From: Pseudomonadota bacterium
GTDB lineage: Bacteria > Myxococcota > Polyangia > Polyangiales > Polyangiaceae
Assembly (NCBI GenBank): GCA_023419055.1
Contig: JAEZYO010000056.1
Span: 1-8,414 of the forward strand
DNA: 8,414 nucleotides
Direction: 5' to 3'
A program made the translations under genes and the position numbers. This document shows, piece after piece, positions 1-6,212 of this stretch. The notes beneath the pieces were generated by a model. It had not been told where the DNA came from, ran no database searches, and saw only the letters and a program-made list of their open reading frames with translations. How positions within the stretch are numbered: the first letter of the stretch is position 1; each line of letters begins with the position of its first letter.

Positions 1-1173
1 CGTCATGTCTCGCTCGGCCACGTAGTCACCCGCCTCGAGCACGAGCACGCGCTTGCCCGCGGCCGTCAAGCGCTCGGCCACGAGCGAACCGGCGACGCCG
101 GCGCCGATCACGACGGCGTCGTACTTCTTCGCGCTCGGCTGCGTCCTGACGTCGAGCCGCAGGTTTTCGGACGGCCGGAACTGCGGGCGCTGGTAGCCGA
201 CGAGCTTGTCGGCCTTGGGGTGCGCGAAATAGGGGAGCACGGCGACGCGGTGGATCAGCTCCACGGTGGTGCGGAGGTTCGCGTGTTGCTTACCCTCCAG
301 GATGTCTCGCATCACCTTGCGGATCTCGCTCACGAGGCCGCCCGCGAGCGGCGCCACGGCGCCGAGGAGACGCAGCGCGGAGCGGATCTGCTCGAGGGCG
401 CTCGCGTCGGCGTGCCGCACGAAGTTCTCGAGGTTCGCCGCCGCGTCCTGAATGGTGGGGCCATTCGGCGGGAGCGGACTCGGCAACATCACGGCCATCA
501 AGAGCGACAGCGCTCGCCACTCGCCGGGAGTGAGGTAGCGGCTCGGATCCAGCCGGAACAAGAACGGCAAGCCGTCGTAAGTCTGGCTGAGCTGTTGGTT
601 CATGAACGTGAGGAACGCCGCGCGCGCCGCGAGCTTCTCGCCCTCGTCGTTCGTCCCCGTGACGGCGAGCGTCGCGACCTGTCGCAAAAGCTCGTCCACG
701 TGCACGCGCGTGATCCCGGCGGCCATGGGCGGGCCGTCCTGCGCCACCTGCACGTAGAGCGTCGACAGGTCCGCTCCCGGATCGAACCCCGGATCGTCGA
801 ACAGCCGCTTCTCGGCCGCGACGGTGAAGAACTTGCCGTTCGAACCCTTGAAGCTGAAGTTGAAGTCGAACGCCTTGCGCCGCCCGTCGGCGCTGACGTT
901 CCGGTACATGACGATGCTGCCGCCTCCCTGCACGGCCGTGCGCTTCGCCGCGTGCCCCTTCCACTCGACGACGCCGCCGCGGATTTCCGCCTGGTGCACG
1001 GCTCCGTTCAAGAAGTCGCGGAGCTTCGGGATGTGCACGGCGAGATCGAACGAGAAGTTCGAATCCTTGCCCATCCCGGCAAAAGCGCCTTGCTCCGGGG
1101 TCGTCGCGCCGACGGCGACGTAACCGCTCATGAGTTCGCGAAAGGTGATCCCGACGTTGGGTCCGAAGCTCAT
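1..1173 (-). CDS. GMC-family FAD-dependent oxidoreductase with N-terminal accessory domains (partial, C-terminus beyond window)
   Basis: The 391 visible codons start at ATG 1171-1173, 4 nt after a GGAGGG ribosome site (1178-1183), and stay open to the window edge. Residues 350-382 (KYDAVVIGAGVAGSLVAERL, then VLVLEAGDY) form the FAD-binding Rossmann start: GAGVAG at 357-362 for the pyrophosphate and Glu380 for the adenosine ribose. This is the opening of GMC oxidoreductases such as cholesterol and long-chain alcohol oxidases. About 350 residues precede it. Residues 1-150 look like the beta-rich domain (FRELMSGYVAVGATTPEQGA) that I recall at the head of cholesterol-oxidase-like GMC proteins. 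Residues about 210-335 (LTPGEWRAL... HRVAVLPYFAHPKADKLVGY) resemble gluconate-2-dehydrogenase subunit 3 or the N-terminal part of plant long-chain alcohol oxidases. The substrate is probably a sterol, lipid or alcohol, but the catalytic His/Asn pair lies outside the window. It is probably co-transcribed with the lipoprotein 22 bp upstream. No signal peptide is seen. Confidence 0.88.
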   Translation of the reverse strand, partial: MSFGPNVGITFRELMSGYVAVGATTPEQGAFAGMGKDSNFSFDLAVHIPKLRDFLNGAVHQAEIRGGVVEWKGHAAKRTAVQGGGSIVMYRNVSADGRRKAFDFNFSFKGSNGKFFTVAAEKRLFDDPGFDPGADLSTLYVQVAQDGPPMAAGITRVHVDELLRQVATLAVTGTNDEGEKLAARAAFLTFMNQQLSQTYDGLPFLFRLDPSRYLTPGEWRALSLLMAVMLPSPLPPNGPTIQDAAANLENFVRHADASALEQIRSALRLLGAVAPLAGGLVSEIRKVMRDILEGKQHANLRTTVELIHRVAVLPYFAHPKADKLVGYQRPQFRPSENLRLDVRTQPSAKKYDAVVIGAGVAGSLVAERLTAAGKRVLVLEAGDYVAERDMT

Positions 1174-1195
1174 TTTTCCCTCCGAGGTCGAAAAA

Positions 1196-1768
1196 TCAGG
1201 GCGCCCTGCCGCAAAGGAACTGCATCCGGTGCGGCCAGAAGCGGGGAACCTTGCTCGTCGCGTGAGAGGAGACGAAGGTCGCCGGCACGTACTCCCACTC
1301 GAGCGTGCTCGAGCCGTCACTCGGGCCGGCAGAGTTCGGTCGCTCGACGCCGAGCTCGACGTTCGTCTCCGTGCACCCCGCCGGCAACTGCGCTGTCGCC
1401 GCCGAAAGCACCGAAAAGCTTCCGCCCGAAGGCGGATCGAGCGCCGCCGTCACGCGAAAGCTTTCACCCAAGAGGACGCCGGACGGCGGAGTGAACGGCT
1501 CGCCCTTCCGCAGGCTGATCGAGAGGCCGTCCTTCCTGGCCGCGTCGACCGGGATCTCGATCGTGGGCCCGTCCTTGCCGAGGTGCAGCCGGCCGCCGCT
1601 CGGTCCGAGCGTCGCCGACACGAGCTCACCGTTTCCCGTGGCTTCGACGGGGTTCGGCGGCGGAGGTGCTGGTTCGGGATCCGGTGTCTGGGCTCCGCCG
1701 CACGCGGACACGTAAAGTGAAAGCGAAAGTACCGCGGCGGAATGAGCCGCGCTGAAACGATCCCGCAT
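1196..1768 (-). CDS. Lipoprotein with ZU5-like beta domain
   Basis: This 190-residue protein starts at ATG 1766-1768, preceded by GGAGGG at a good distance. The frame is open 21 codons further upstream, but the ribosome site and the signal peptide both favour this start. Residues 1-22 are a lipoprotein signal ending in the lipobox VSAC, with Cys23 lipidated. A Pro-rich linker follows (PDPEPAPPPPNP, 29-40). Residues about 48-120 have the pattern GPSGGRLHLGKDGPTIEIP...GLSISLRKG. This resembles the ZU5 domain signature (Gly-Gly, short strand, 'IP.gA', then another strand), a beta sandwich found in surface and adaptor proteins. Cys132 and Cys186 could form a disulfide. The stop lies 22 bp before the GMC oxidoreductase start, so the two probably share a transcript and the oxidoreductase may act with a membrane-anchored partner. 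The domain call is by eye only; the function is unknown. Confidence 0.85.
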   Translation of the reverse strand: MRDRFSAAHSAAVLSLSLYVSACGGAQTPDPEPAPPPPNPVEATGNGELVSATLGPSGGRLHLGKDGPTIEIPVDAARKDGLSISLRKGEPFTPPSGVLLGESFRVTAALDPPSGGSFSVLSAATAQLPAGCTETNVELGVERPNSAGPSDGSSTLEWEYVPATFVSSHATSKVPRFWPHRMQFLCGRAP

Positions 1769-2036
1769 CGTGAGTTTCCCTCCGGACCTCGGCGCCCACC
1801 TCGTGACTTCCTCCAAAGGGCGCGTCCACACGCTCGCACCAGGAGCCGCCTTCCGTCAATCGAATTGAAGGGCACTGCTCGGGCAAAGGAGATGACGGAC
1901 TCTTAACCCGGCACGCGCGTCGGGCGCGAGTAGTCATCGATTCAGGTCCCGCGCCCGGGCAATCCGCTCTTGATTTTGGCATAGTTCATCCGTCGAGCCA
2001 GAGGCACGGTGAGGCGGGCTGAGCAAAGCTCCCGGC

Positions 2037-2065
2037 TTGACAGTCGCGATACAGGGAGGCATCCT
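2037..2065 (+). promoter_or_regulatory. Weak candidate sigma-70-type promoter
   Basis: A perfect -35 box TTGACA (2037-2042) is followed after 17 bp by CATCCT (2060-2065), which keeps A2, T3 and T6 of the TATAAT consensus. Start of transcription would be near 2072, directed toward the small plus-strand ORF. The -10 match is only 3/6, and a stem-loop (2047-2071) overlaps the site, so this may be chance. Confidence 0.22.
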
Positions 2066-2071
2066 GTGTCG
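2047..2071 (+). repeat. Inverted repeat / stem-loop, 9-bp stem
   Basis: CGATACAGG (2047-2055) pairs with CCTGTGTCG (2063-2071) around a 7-nt loop. The only imperfect pair is T2050 with G2068, a G-U wobble in plus-strand RNA and an A-C mismatch in minus-strand RNA. It could be an RNA hairpin or a protein-binding dyad across the candidate promoter. Confidence 0.4.
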
Positions 2072-2311
2072 GTCGGCCAAACACCGACGACCATGCGCAT
2101 CGACCTCGCCCTCTGATTTCGTTCCTTTCGTACGCCGGAGCTCGCCTGCCGCGACCTTCGTGCGTTCGAACGACTCACGGGTGTCCGGGCCGTAGGCCCT
2201 CGGTCGATCGCAGCTCACGCGTGCTCTTCCGCTCCAAGAACCGGAGCCGAGCTCGCCTTTAGCCGTCCTCGTCCGAGGCGCGTTCGTGCGCGGCGCCTGA
2301 TCGGGTCTCGC

Positions 2312-2344
2312 GTTCATGCGTTTCGCGTGAACCGTGGGCCCACG
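2312..2344 (+). repeat. Stem-loop followed directly by a 12-bp palindrome
   Basis: GTTCATGCG (2312-2320) pairs with CGCGTGAAC (2324-2332) over a TTT loop. All nine pairs form in plus-strand RNA, with one U-G wobble. It abuts the perfect palindrome CGTGGGCCCACG (2333-2344). The pair lies about 75 bp upstream of the small ORF at 2420. It could be an operator or an RNA structure; nothing in the sequence decides which. Confidence 0.4.
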
Positions 2345-2419
2345 TGTGCGCGCGACCTCGGCCGGAGGCGCCTGCGCGCGCGTGTCCCTTGGAATCCGGC
2401 CTTCGAAAGGTGAATCGAC

Positions 2420-2605
2420 ATGCCGAGAAAGCTCAAAGAACCAACGCTCCTCGTCACGCTACCGGCGGGCACTCCGCCCCTCGGGCAACCCGCGAACCGC
2501 GTTCGCCCGACTCCGGGTCGCGGACCGTTGCAGCCGGGGCGCGCGGCGCGGCGCGAGCCCATGAAGCGAGTGCAGAGCTTCGTGCCTCGCCAGCGTCACC
2601 GCTGA
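2420..2605 (+). CDS. Possible small basic protein (61 aa), unrecognised
   Basis: The ATG is preceded by AAGGTG with 7-nt spacing, a fair ribosome site. The product begins MPRKLKEPTLLVTLPAGTPP and is rich in Pro, Arg and Gly with no Cys, membrane segment or signal peptide. By my count about three quarters of third codon positions are G or C, lower than expected for a gene in this genome, and I recognise no family. A strong hairpin follows 12 bp after the stop (2617-2649). It could be a real small gene in an otherwise empty 890-bp gap or a chance frame in GC-rich DNA. The opposite strand has an equally long frame with no ribosome site. Confidence 0.28.
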   Translation: MPRKLKEPTLLVTLPAGTPPLGQPANRVRPTPGRGPLQPGRAARREPMKRVQSFVPRQRHR

Positions 2606-2616
2606 GACGAACGCGC

Positions 2617-2649
2617 GGGGCGGGCCTGGTTTCGCGCCGGGCTCGCCCC
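2617..2649. terminator. Terminator-like GC-rich hairpin between convergent ends
   Basis: GGGGCGGGCC (2617-2626) pairs with GGCTCGCCCC (2640-2649) over a 13-nt loop: ten pairs with one G-U in plus-strand RNA, or nine pairs and an A-C mismatch in minus-strand RNA. It lies 7 bp past the stop of the minus-strand lipoprotein (2657) and 12 bp past the stop of the weak plus-strand ORF. No U-tract follows on either side, so intrinsic termination is uncertain. It may instead be a transcript-end stabilising stem. Confidence 0.42.
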
Positions 2650-2656
2650 GAAGCGC

Positions 2657-3424
2657 TCACTTCATCGCATCGACCACCTTCTGGAGCTGCGCGGGCGGGA
2701 CCTGACAGACCTTGAGCCAGCTCTCGACGAGCTCCTCTCGTTGCTCCTCCGTGGCCTCGAAGTGTCCCTCCCGGGCGGCTTCGGCGAGGGAGATCATCAC
2801 GAGCGCCACGTGCGCGGCTCGCGCGTCGCTCTGTTCACTCGCAGGAGGCAGGTAGGAGCAGTGCCCGCCCATCTCGGCGAGCGCCTCGGCGTCGCGCTTC
2901 TGCGCGTGAAGGGACGCGGGCACGAGCGCCAGGCACCAGGCGCCCTCGTCGGGTTTGGCTTCGTCTCCGAGCCCGGCGCAATGCTCGAGCACTTCCTGGA
3001 ACTTGCCTGCCTGGAAGGCGCTCATGAGCGCTTCTCCCTCTTTGCTCCCTTGTTCGGCAGCGCGCAAGCGGTCCGCGTACTCCGGGCAGGAGTACATGTC
3101 GACGTACACCTGCACGCTCGCGCCGGCGCACGGGACCTCATAGACGTCCACCGGGTGTCCCGTCTTTTCCGACGTGGAAGAGCCCCGACGCGACCGCGAA
3201 GCTCCCATCGGGTCGCCGCGGAACGGATTCGGGCCGGTCGGGCATTCGAACCGGTTGGCGACGAACTCATAGGAGTCCATGGGGCCGCAGGCCTCGACGG
3301 GATGAGCGAGCGAACTGCCGCGTGAACCTGCGGAGCTCGAATCAGGGGCGTCTGCCTCCTTCCCCGACCCGCCACAACCGACGAGCAGCATCCCCAGAAC
3401 TAGCCACGGCCCTGCGTGATTCAT
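2657..3424 (-). CDS. Cys-rich lipoprotein, unrecognised family
   Basis: With the start at ATG 3422-3424 the product is 255 residues. AAGGG lies 8 nt upstream of that ATG and too close to the in-frame ATG at 3428-3430, so I prefer the shorter form. An upstream in-frame stretch would add an Arg-rich n-region (GRRRVMP), which the short form lacks, so a GTG or TTG start further out cannot be excluded. The signal ends in LVGC with Cys17 lipidated, followed by a Ser/Gly-rich linker. Eight more Cys (46, 61, 99, 113, 149, 164, 189, 240) suggest up to four disulfides. Residues 91-115 (PVDVYEVPCAGASVQVYVDMYSCP) look like a compact beta unit, and the remainder is helical and may be TPR-like (AFQAGKFQEVLEHC). 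It follows the methyltransferase by 69 bp on the same strand. Function unknown; presumably periplasmic or on the outer membrane. Confidence 0.85.
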   Translation of the reverse strand: MNHAGPWLVLGMLLVGCGGSGKEADAPDSSSAGSRGSSLAHPVEACGPMDSYEFVANRFECPTGPNPFRGDPMGASRSRRGSSTSEKTGHPVDVYEVPCAGASVQVYVDMYSCPEYADRLRAAEQGSKEGEALMSAFQAGKFQEVLEHCAGLGDEAKPDEGAWCLALVPASLHAQKRDAEALAEMGGHCSYLPPASEQSDARAAHVALVMISLAEAAREGHFEATEEQREELVESWLKVCQVPPAQLQKVVDAMK

Positions 3425-3493
3425 CGGCATCACCCTTCGACGACCGAGGCTTGCATTCGTTGGGCAATCGCGCAAACGCCGGCGACACGGGCT

Positions 3494-5719
3494 TCACCCC
3501 AGAAGACCCAGGGCGTGCGCTGCCCGGAGGCAAAGCACCCTCGTGTGTCCGTCGCGCAGCAGATCTCTGCCGCTATCGATCAGGTCCTTCAAGGCAACCC
3601 AGTGCAAGGTCCGGGAAGACGGGGCCGGTCCCCCTCCTTCCGGAAGGCGCGCTACCTCGACGGCGAAGGGATGGACGACCTCCGAGGTGAGTCCGGGCGT
3701 CGGATAGTAGCGGCCGCCGAGCTCCCAGAGCTCACCACACCCGAGCCCGTAGTCGCGCTCGAGCGCCTGCGCCAAGAACGCCTGCGCGGCGCCTCGGCTG
3801 GCGACCTCTCGGGGGAGACGATAGGCCGGCGCCACCAAGAGCTCGCTGTTGCCCGTGAAGCACTGCGCGGCCGGGCGATCGTCGTCGTCGAGCGCCACGA
3901 AGATCTCGGCGCCCGCGCGCCGGAGCAGCAGCGCGGAGACGGTGTTCGTGCTGAAGGTGCGGGGCGTGACGAACTCGAGCGGCTTCTCGGCGACGACCGC
4001 GCCCGCAGCGTCGTGCTCGCTGAAGGAGCGGCAATCGAGCTTCAGGAAGCCCCGGCTCCTGCTCGGATCCACCCGCCTGAAACGACGACGGGGCGGCCTG
4101 GCTAGAAGCTCCGCCGTCGTCGCTACGCGGTTCAAAGCCGCATGATCGGTGAGCGCGACCGTCTCCGCGATCCAGGGCCCTGCAGGGAGCCGGTGCCGGA
4201 GCAAGATCTCGTACACGTTGAGCTCGAGGCGCGCGTCGGCGAGCCCGCCGACCTCCGCCGAGCGCAAGAGCTGCCTCGCGTCGATGGCGCCGATCCTCCC
4301 GGAGGTGCTGAAGCCCGAGCGCGGCTCGACGCGGGGAGCAACGGCGATGGGCTCGATCGCGACCAGCACCGAGTGCACCTCCTCCTGCACTCCGCCAGGT
4401 GACGGATAGTAGCTCCCGCCCGGCATGAAGCCTCGGATCGCCTCGCTCGGGATGCCGAGCCCGCGCGTGAGCAGCTCCTCCGCGCTCTGCGCGAGCGGCT
4501 TGTCTCCCTGGATCAAGTTGATGGGCTCCGTGACGTAGTGGGGAGCTCGGCTGCCGTCGACGCTGCGCGCCTCGCTCGGCTCGACGCTCAGGATCGGCCG
4601 CGGGTAGCTCGAGCGCGCGAGCACGAACAGCTCGCCCCGCGCCTCGTAGAAGGGCACGACGTCGATGGTCGCGTTCGGGCGCCGTACGAGATCGAGCACG
4701 CTCCCGCCGTCACGCTGCTCGTAACAGGCGAACTCGAGGAAGCCGAGCGGCGAGCGTTCCTCGGAGGTGAAGCGCACCCCCTCGCCCGGCGCCACCTTTT
4801 CGCCCACCACGACGTAGTTCGTCGCCGGGAAATCGAGCGGAGCCCCGTCTTCTCCGAACCAGGCGAAGCGCCCGCGGAACCGCTCCCGCAAGATCCAGGG
4901 GTTATAAAGCGGCGTCGACGAGAGCACGCGCAAACCGAGGTCGCGAAATCGAGCCTCGAACTCGCTCTGCGTGAAGTACGTGTACTCTTCTTTGACCTCG
5001 CTCTCCCAGTCTTGCCGGTAGTCCTTCCGCAGCAGGAACTCTACCGCGAGCTTCCGCGTGGTCCGGTAGCGGCGACGCGCGGGTGAGCTCGCTCCGTCCC
5101 GCACCTCCAAAGGGAAGCCGGGCGACGCGGACAAACTGCGAAACTCACGCGCGAAGCGCTCGAACAGCGCCGCGGTGGAACAGGTGCGAGGATCGTTCGA
5201 AGCGTCCCCGTCGTCCGTCGGCAGATCGAGCAGCACGGGCTCCGAGCCCGGATCGAGGAAGTCGCGAACCACGAGCACGCCGTGCTCCCGGAGCTCCTCG
5301 ACCTGCGCCGCGAGCGCCGCCCCGGCGGCCCGGTACTCGTAGCCGTTGAACGACGTCACGTGGTGCAGCACCGACGAGTCGAAGATCGCGTCCAGGCTCG
5401 CCTCCTCGAACACCGCCGCGCCGATGTCGCCGCGGACGAAGCGCAGATTCTCCCTCCGATAGCGCTCGGTCGCGAGCTCCACCATCGTCTGATCGATGTC
5501 GACGCCGATCACCTCGAGCTCCGGGTAGAGCCCGGCGAGGGCGTCGCTGCCGGTCCCCGATCCCATCCCCATGTCGGCCACGCGCCCTCGTCCCAAGAGG
5601 AACGCTGCCGTGAGCGCCACCTTCTGGCGCATCGACGCGTCCATGCTCGAGAGGTAACGGTCATAGGCGAGCCGGTCCTCTCGCCCCTGCTCGGAGTAGC
5701 CGCGGTCGGAGTCGCTCAT
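3494..5719 (-). CDS. SAM-dependent methyltransferase fused to two degenerate Nudix-like domains
   Basis: This 741-residue, apparently soluble protein has two parts. Residues 1-310 are a class I methyltransferase: motif I VADMGMGSGTGS (47-58), acidic end of strand 2 VIGVDID (70-76, Asp74/Asp76 for the ribose), GDIG (97-100, Asp98 for the adenine) and LDAIFDSSVLHHV (109-121). A cap-like insert (about 160-290) may set the substrate. Residues 325-741 hold two related copies. Each begins GFL.(F/L).C (326-332, 557-563) and later reads GGSYYPSPG..QEEVHSVLV (434-453) or GGRYYPTPG..SEVVHPFAV (668-687). That element matches the 'SPG..dE.ih.fla' strand pair of ADP-ribose-pyrophosphatase Nudix proteins. 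The Nudix boxes expected near 411-423 and 645-659 lack the catalytic Glu set, so hydrolysis is unlikely. The ATG (5717-5719) has only a weak GGGA site 3 nt away; in-frame Met26 and Met30 are alternatives but would cut the N-terminal helix. The methyl acceptor is unknown. Confidence 0.9.
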   Translation of the reverse strand: MSDSDRGYSEQGREDRLAYDRYLSSMDASMRQKVALTAAFLLGRGRVADMGMGSGTGSDALAGLYPELEVIGVDIDQTMVELATERYRRENLRFVRGDIGAAVFEEASLDAIFDSSVLHHVTSFNGYEYRAAGAALAAQVEELREHGVLVVRDFLDPGSEPVLLDLPTDDGDASNDPRTCSTAALFERFAREFRSLSASPGFPLEVRDGASSPARRRYRTTRKLAVEFLLRKDYRQDWESEVKEEYTYFTQSEFEARFRDLGLRVLSSTPLYNPWILRERFRGRFAWFGEDGAPLDFPATNYVVVGEKVAPGEGVRFTSEERSPLGFLEFACYEQRDGGSVLDLVRRPNATIDVVPFYEARGELFVLARSSYPRPILSVEPSEARSVDGSRAPHYVTEPINLIQGDKPLAQSAEELLTRGLGIPSEAIRGFMPGGSYYPSPGGVQEEVHSVLVAIEPIAVAPRVEPRSGFSTSGRIGAIDARQLLRSAEVGGLADARLELNVYEILLRHRLPAGPWIAETVALTDHAALNRVATTAELLARPPRRRFRRVDPSRSRGFLKLDCRSFSEHDAAGAVVAEKPLEFVTPRTFSTNTVSALLLRRAGAEIFVALDDDDRPAAQCFTGNSELLVAPAYRLPREVASRGAAQAFLAQALERDYGLGCGELWELGGRYYPTPGLTSEVVHPFAVEVARLPEGGGPAPSSRTLHWVALKDLIDSGRDLLRDGHTRVLCLRAAHALGLLG

Positions 5720-5722
5720 CTT

Positions 5723-5739
5723 CCCGAGGTTAACCCGGG
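5723..5739 (-). promoter_or_regulatory. Hairpin over the methyltransferase ribosome-binding region
   Basis: On the minus strand CCCGGG (5739-5734) can pair with CCTCGGG (5729-5723) with one bulged T and a TTAA loop (5733-5730). Three bases (AAG) separate it from the ATG, so its 3' arm contains the only Shine-Dalgarno-like purines. This could lower translation of the methyltransferase or tie it to upstream translation, whose stop is 50 bp away. Six pairs only, so it may be incidental. Confidence 0.3.
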
Positions 5740-5769
5740 AGCGCCCGCCCGCTTGACGGATATTCGTGC

Positions 5770-6174
5770 TCAGAGCTTGCTGATGCGGCGCCGCGCGCGC
5801 TCGACCGCCATGCAGTGGTCCTCGACGTAGAGCAGGCCTGCCTGCTCGGCGATCCGACGCGCTTGCTCCGACTTCAAGCCGAGCTGGAGCCAGAGCGCCT
5901 TGGCGCCGATGCGGACCGCCTCCTCCGCGATGGCGGGCGCCTCCTCGCTCGGACGGAAGACGAGCACGACCTCGACGGGCTCCGGAATCGCGCTGAGCGT
6001 CGGATAGGCGCGCTCACCGAGCAGCGTCTCGGCTTCGGGGTTCACCGGGATGACACGAAAGCCCTCCGCCTGGAGCGCGCTCGGAACGCTGAACGCAGCC
6101 TTGTGAGGGTGACGGCTGACCCCGACTACCGCCAGGGTCGAGAACTCTCGCAGGATGCGCTCTTCGGTCTCCAT
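5770..6174 (-). CDS. CoA-binding domain protein (CoA_binding_2 / YccU-like)
   Basis: This is a 134-residue single-domain Rossmann protein. The features of the family are visible in order: LAVVGVSRHPHK (14-25) as the nucleotide loop, GFRVIPVNPEAE (38-49) after the second strand with the typical VNP, then AYPTLSAIPEPVEVVLVFRP (56-75), GAKALWLQLGL (90-100) and the closing YVEDHCMAVE (116-125, cf. family 'v.drCi..e'). Length is normal. The ATG (6172-6174) has no strong ribosome site, but the family alignment begins here and the upstream extension of the frame lies inside the transporter gene. Family members bind CoA in vitro or in structures and are thought to be CoA or acyl-CoA sensors; no enzymatic role is established. 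It lies 38 bp after the transporter and 50 bp before the methyltransferase, so it is probably in one transcript with both. Confidence 0.92.
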   Translation of the reverse strand: METEERILREFSTLAVVGVSRHPHKAAFSVPSALQAEGFRVIPVNPEAETLLGERAYPTLSAIPEPVEVVLVFRPSEEAPAIAEEAVRIGAKALWLQLGLKSEQARRIAEQAGLLYVEDHCMAVERARRRISKL

Positions 6175-6212
6175 GCCGGCAAAGCTAGTCAAGAGGGGCT
6201 CGAAAGCAAACG

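Larger units (their letters stand above)
1769..2419. other. Non-coding stretch of about 650 bp with several dyads
   Basis: No frame here has convincing start context, protein-like composition or family resemblance. The open frames are Arg/Ala/Gly/Ser-rich and overlap one another. What can be seen is a perfect TTGACA (2037-2042), stem-loops at 2047-2071 and 2312-2332, a short GTCGGT/ACCGAC dyad (2068-2073 with 2083-2088), a 10-bp palindrome CGTTCGAACG (2163-2172) and a 12-bp palindrome (2333-2344). The promoter for the minus-strand lipoprotein/GMC unit must lie in the left part, but no clear -35/-10 pair stands out there. Confidence 0.5.

Noticed and set aside
220..1494. Long plus-strand open frame of 424 codons
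   Set aside because: It is antisense to the GMC and lipoprotein genes, spans the gap between them, is Arg/Glu/Ala-rich with no family resemblance and arises from high third-position GC on the other strand.
2150..2200. GTTCGAA that recalls a tRNA T-loop
   Set aside because: The flanking five bases do not pair, and no acceptor, D or anticodon arm can be drawn.
1934..2317. Overlapping minus-strand frames upstream of the ZU5-like lipoprotein
   Set aside because: No ribosome site, unlike-protein composition and two competing frames over the same bases.
3416..4105. Plus-strand frame of 229 codons
   Set aside because: Antisense to the methyltransferase fusion, with no recognisable domain; the minus-strand frame shows clear motifs.
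4538..5086. Plus-strand frame of 182 codons
   Set aside because: Antisense shadow of the methyltransferase, low-complexity Arg/Glu/Ala composition.
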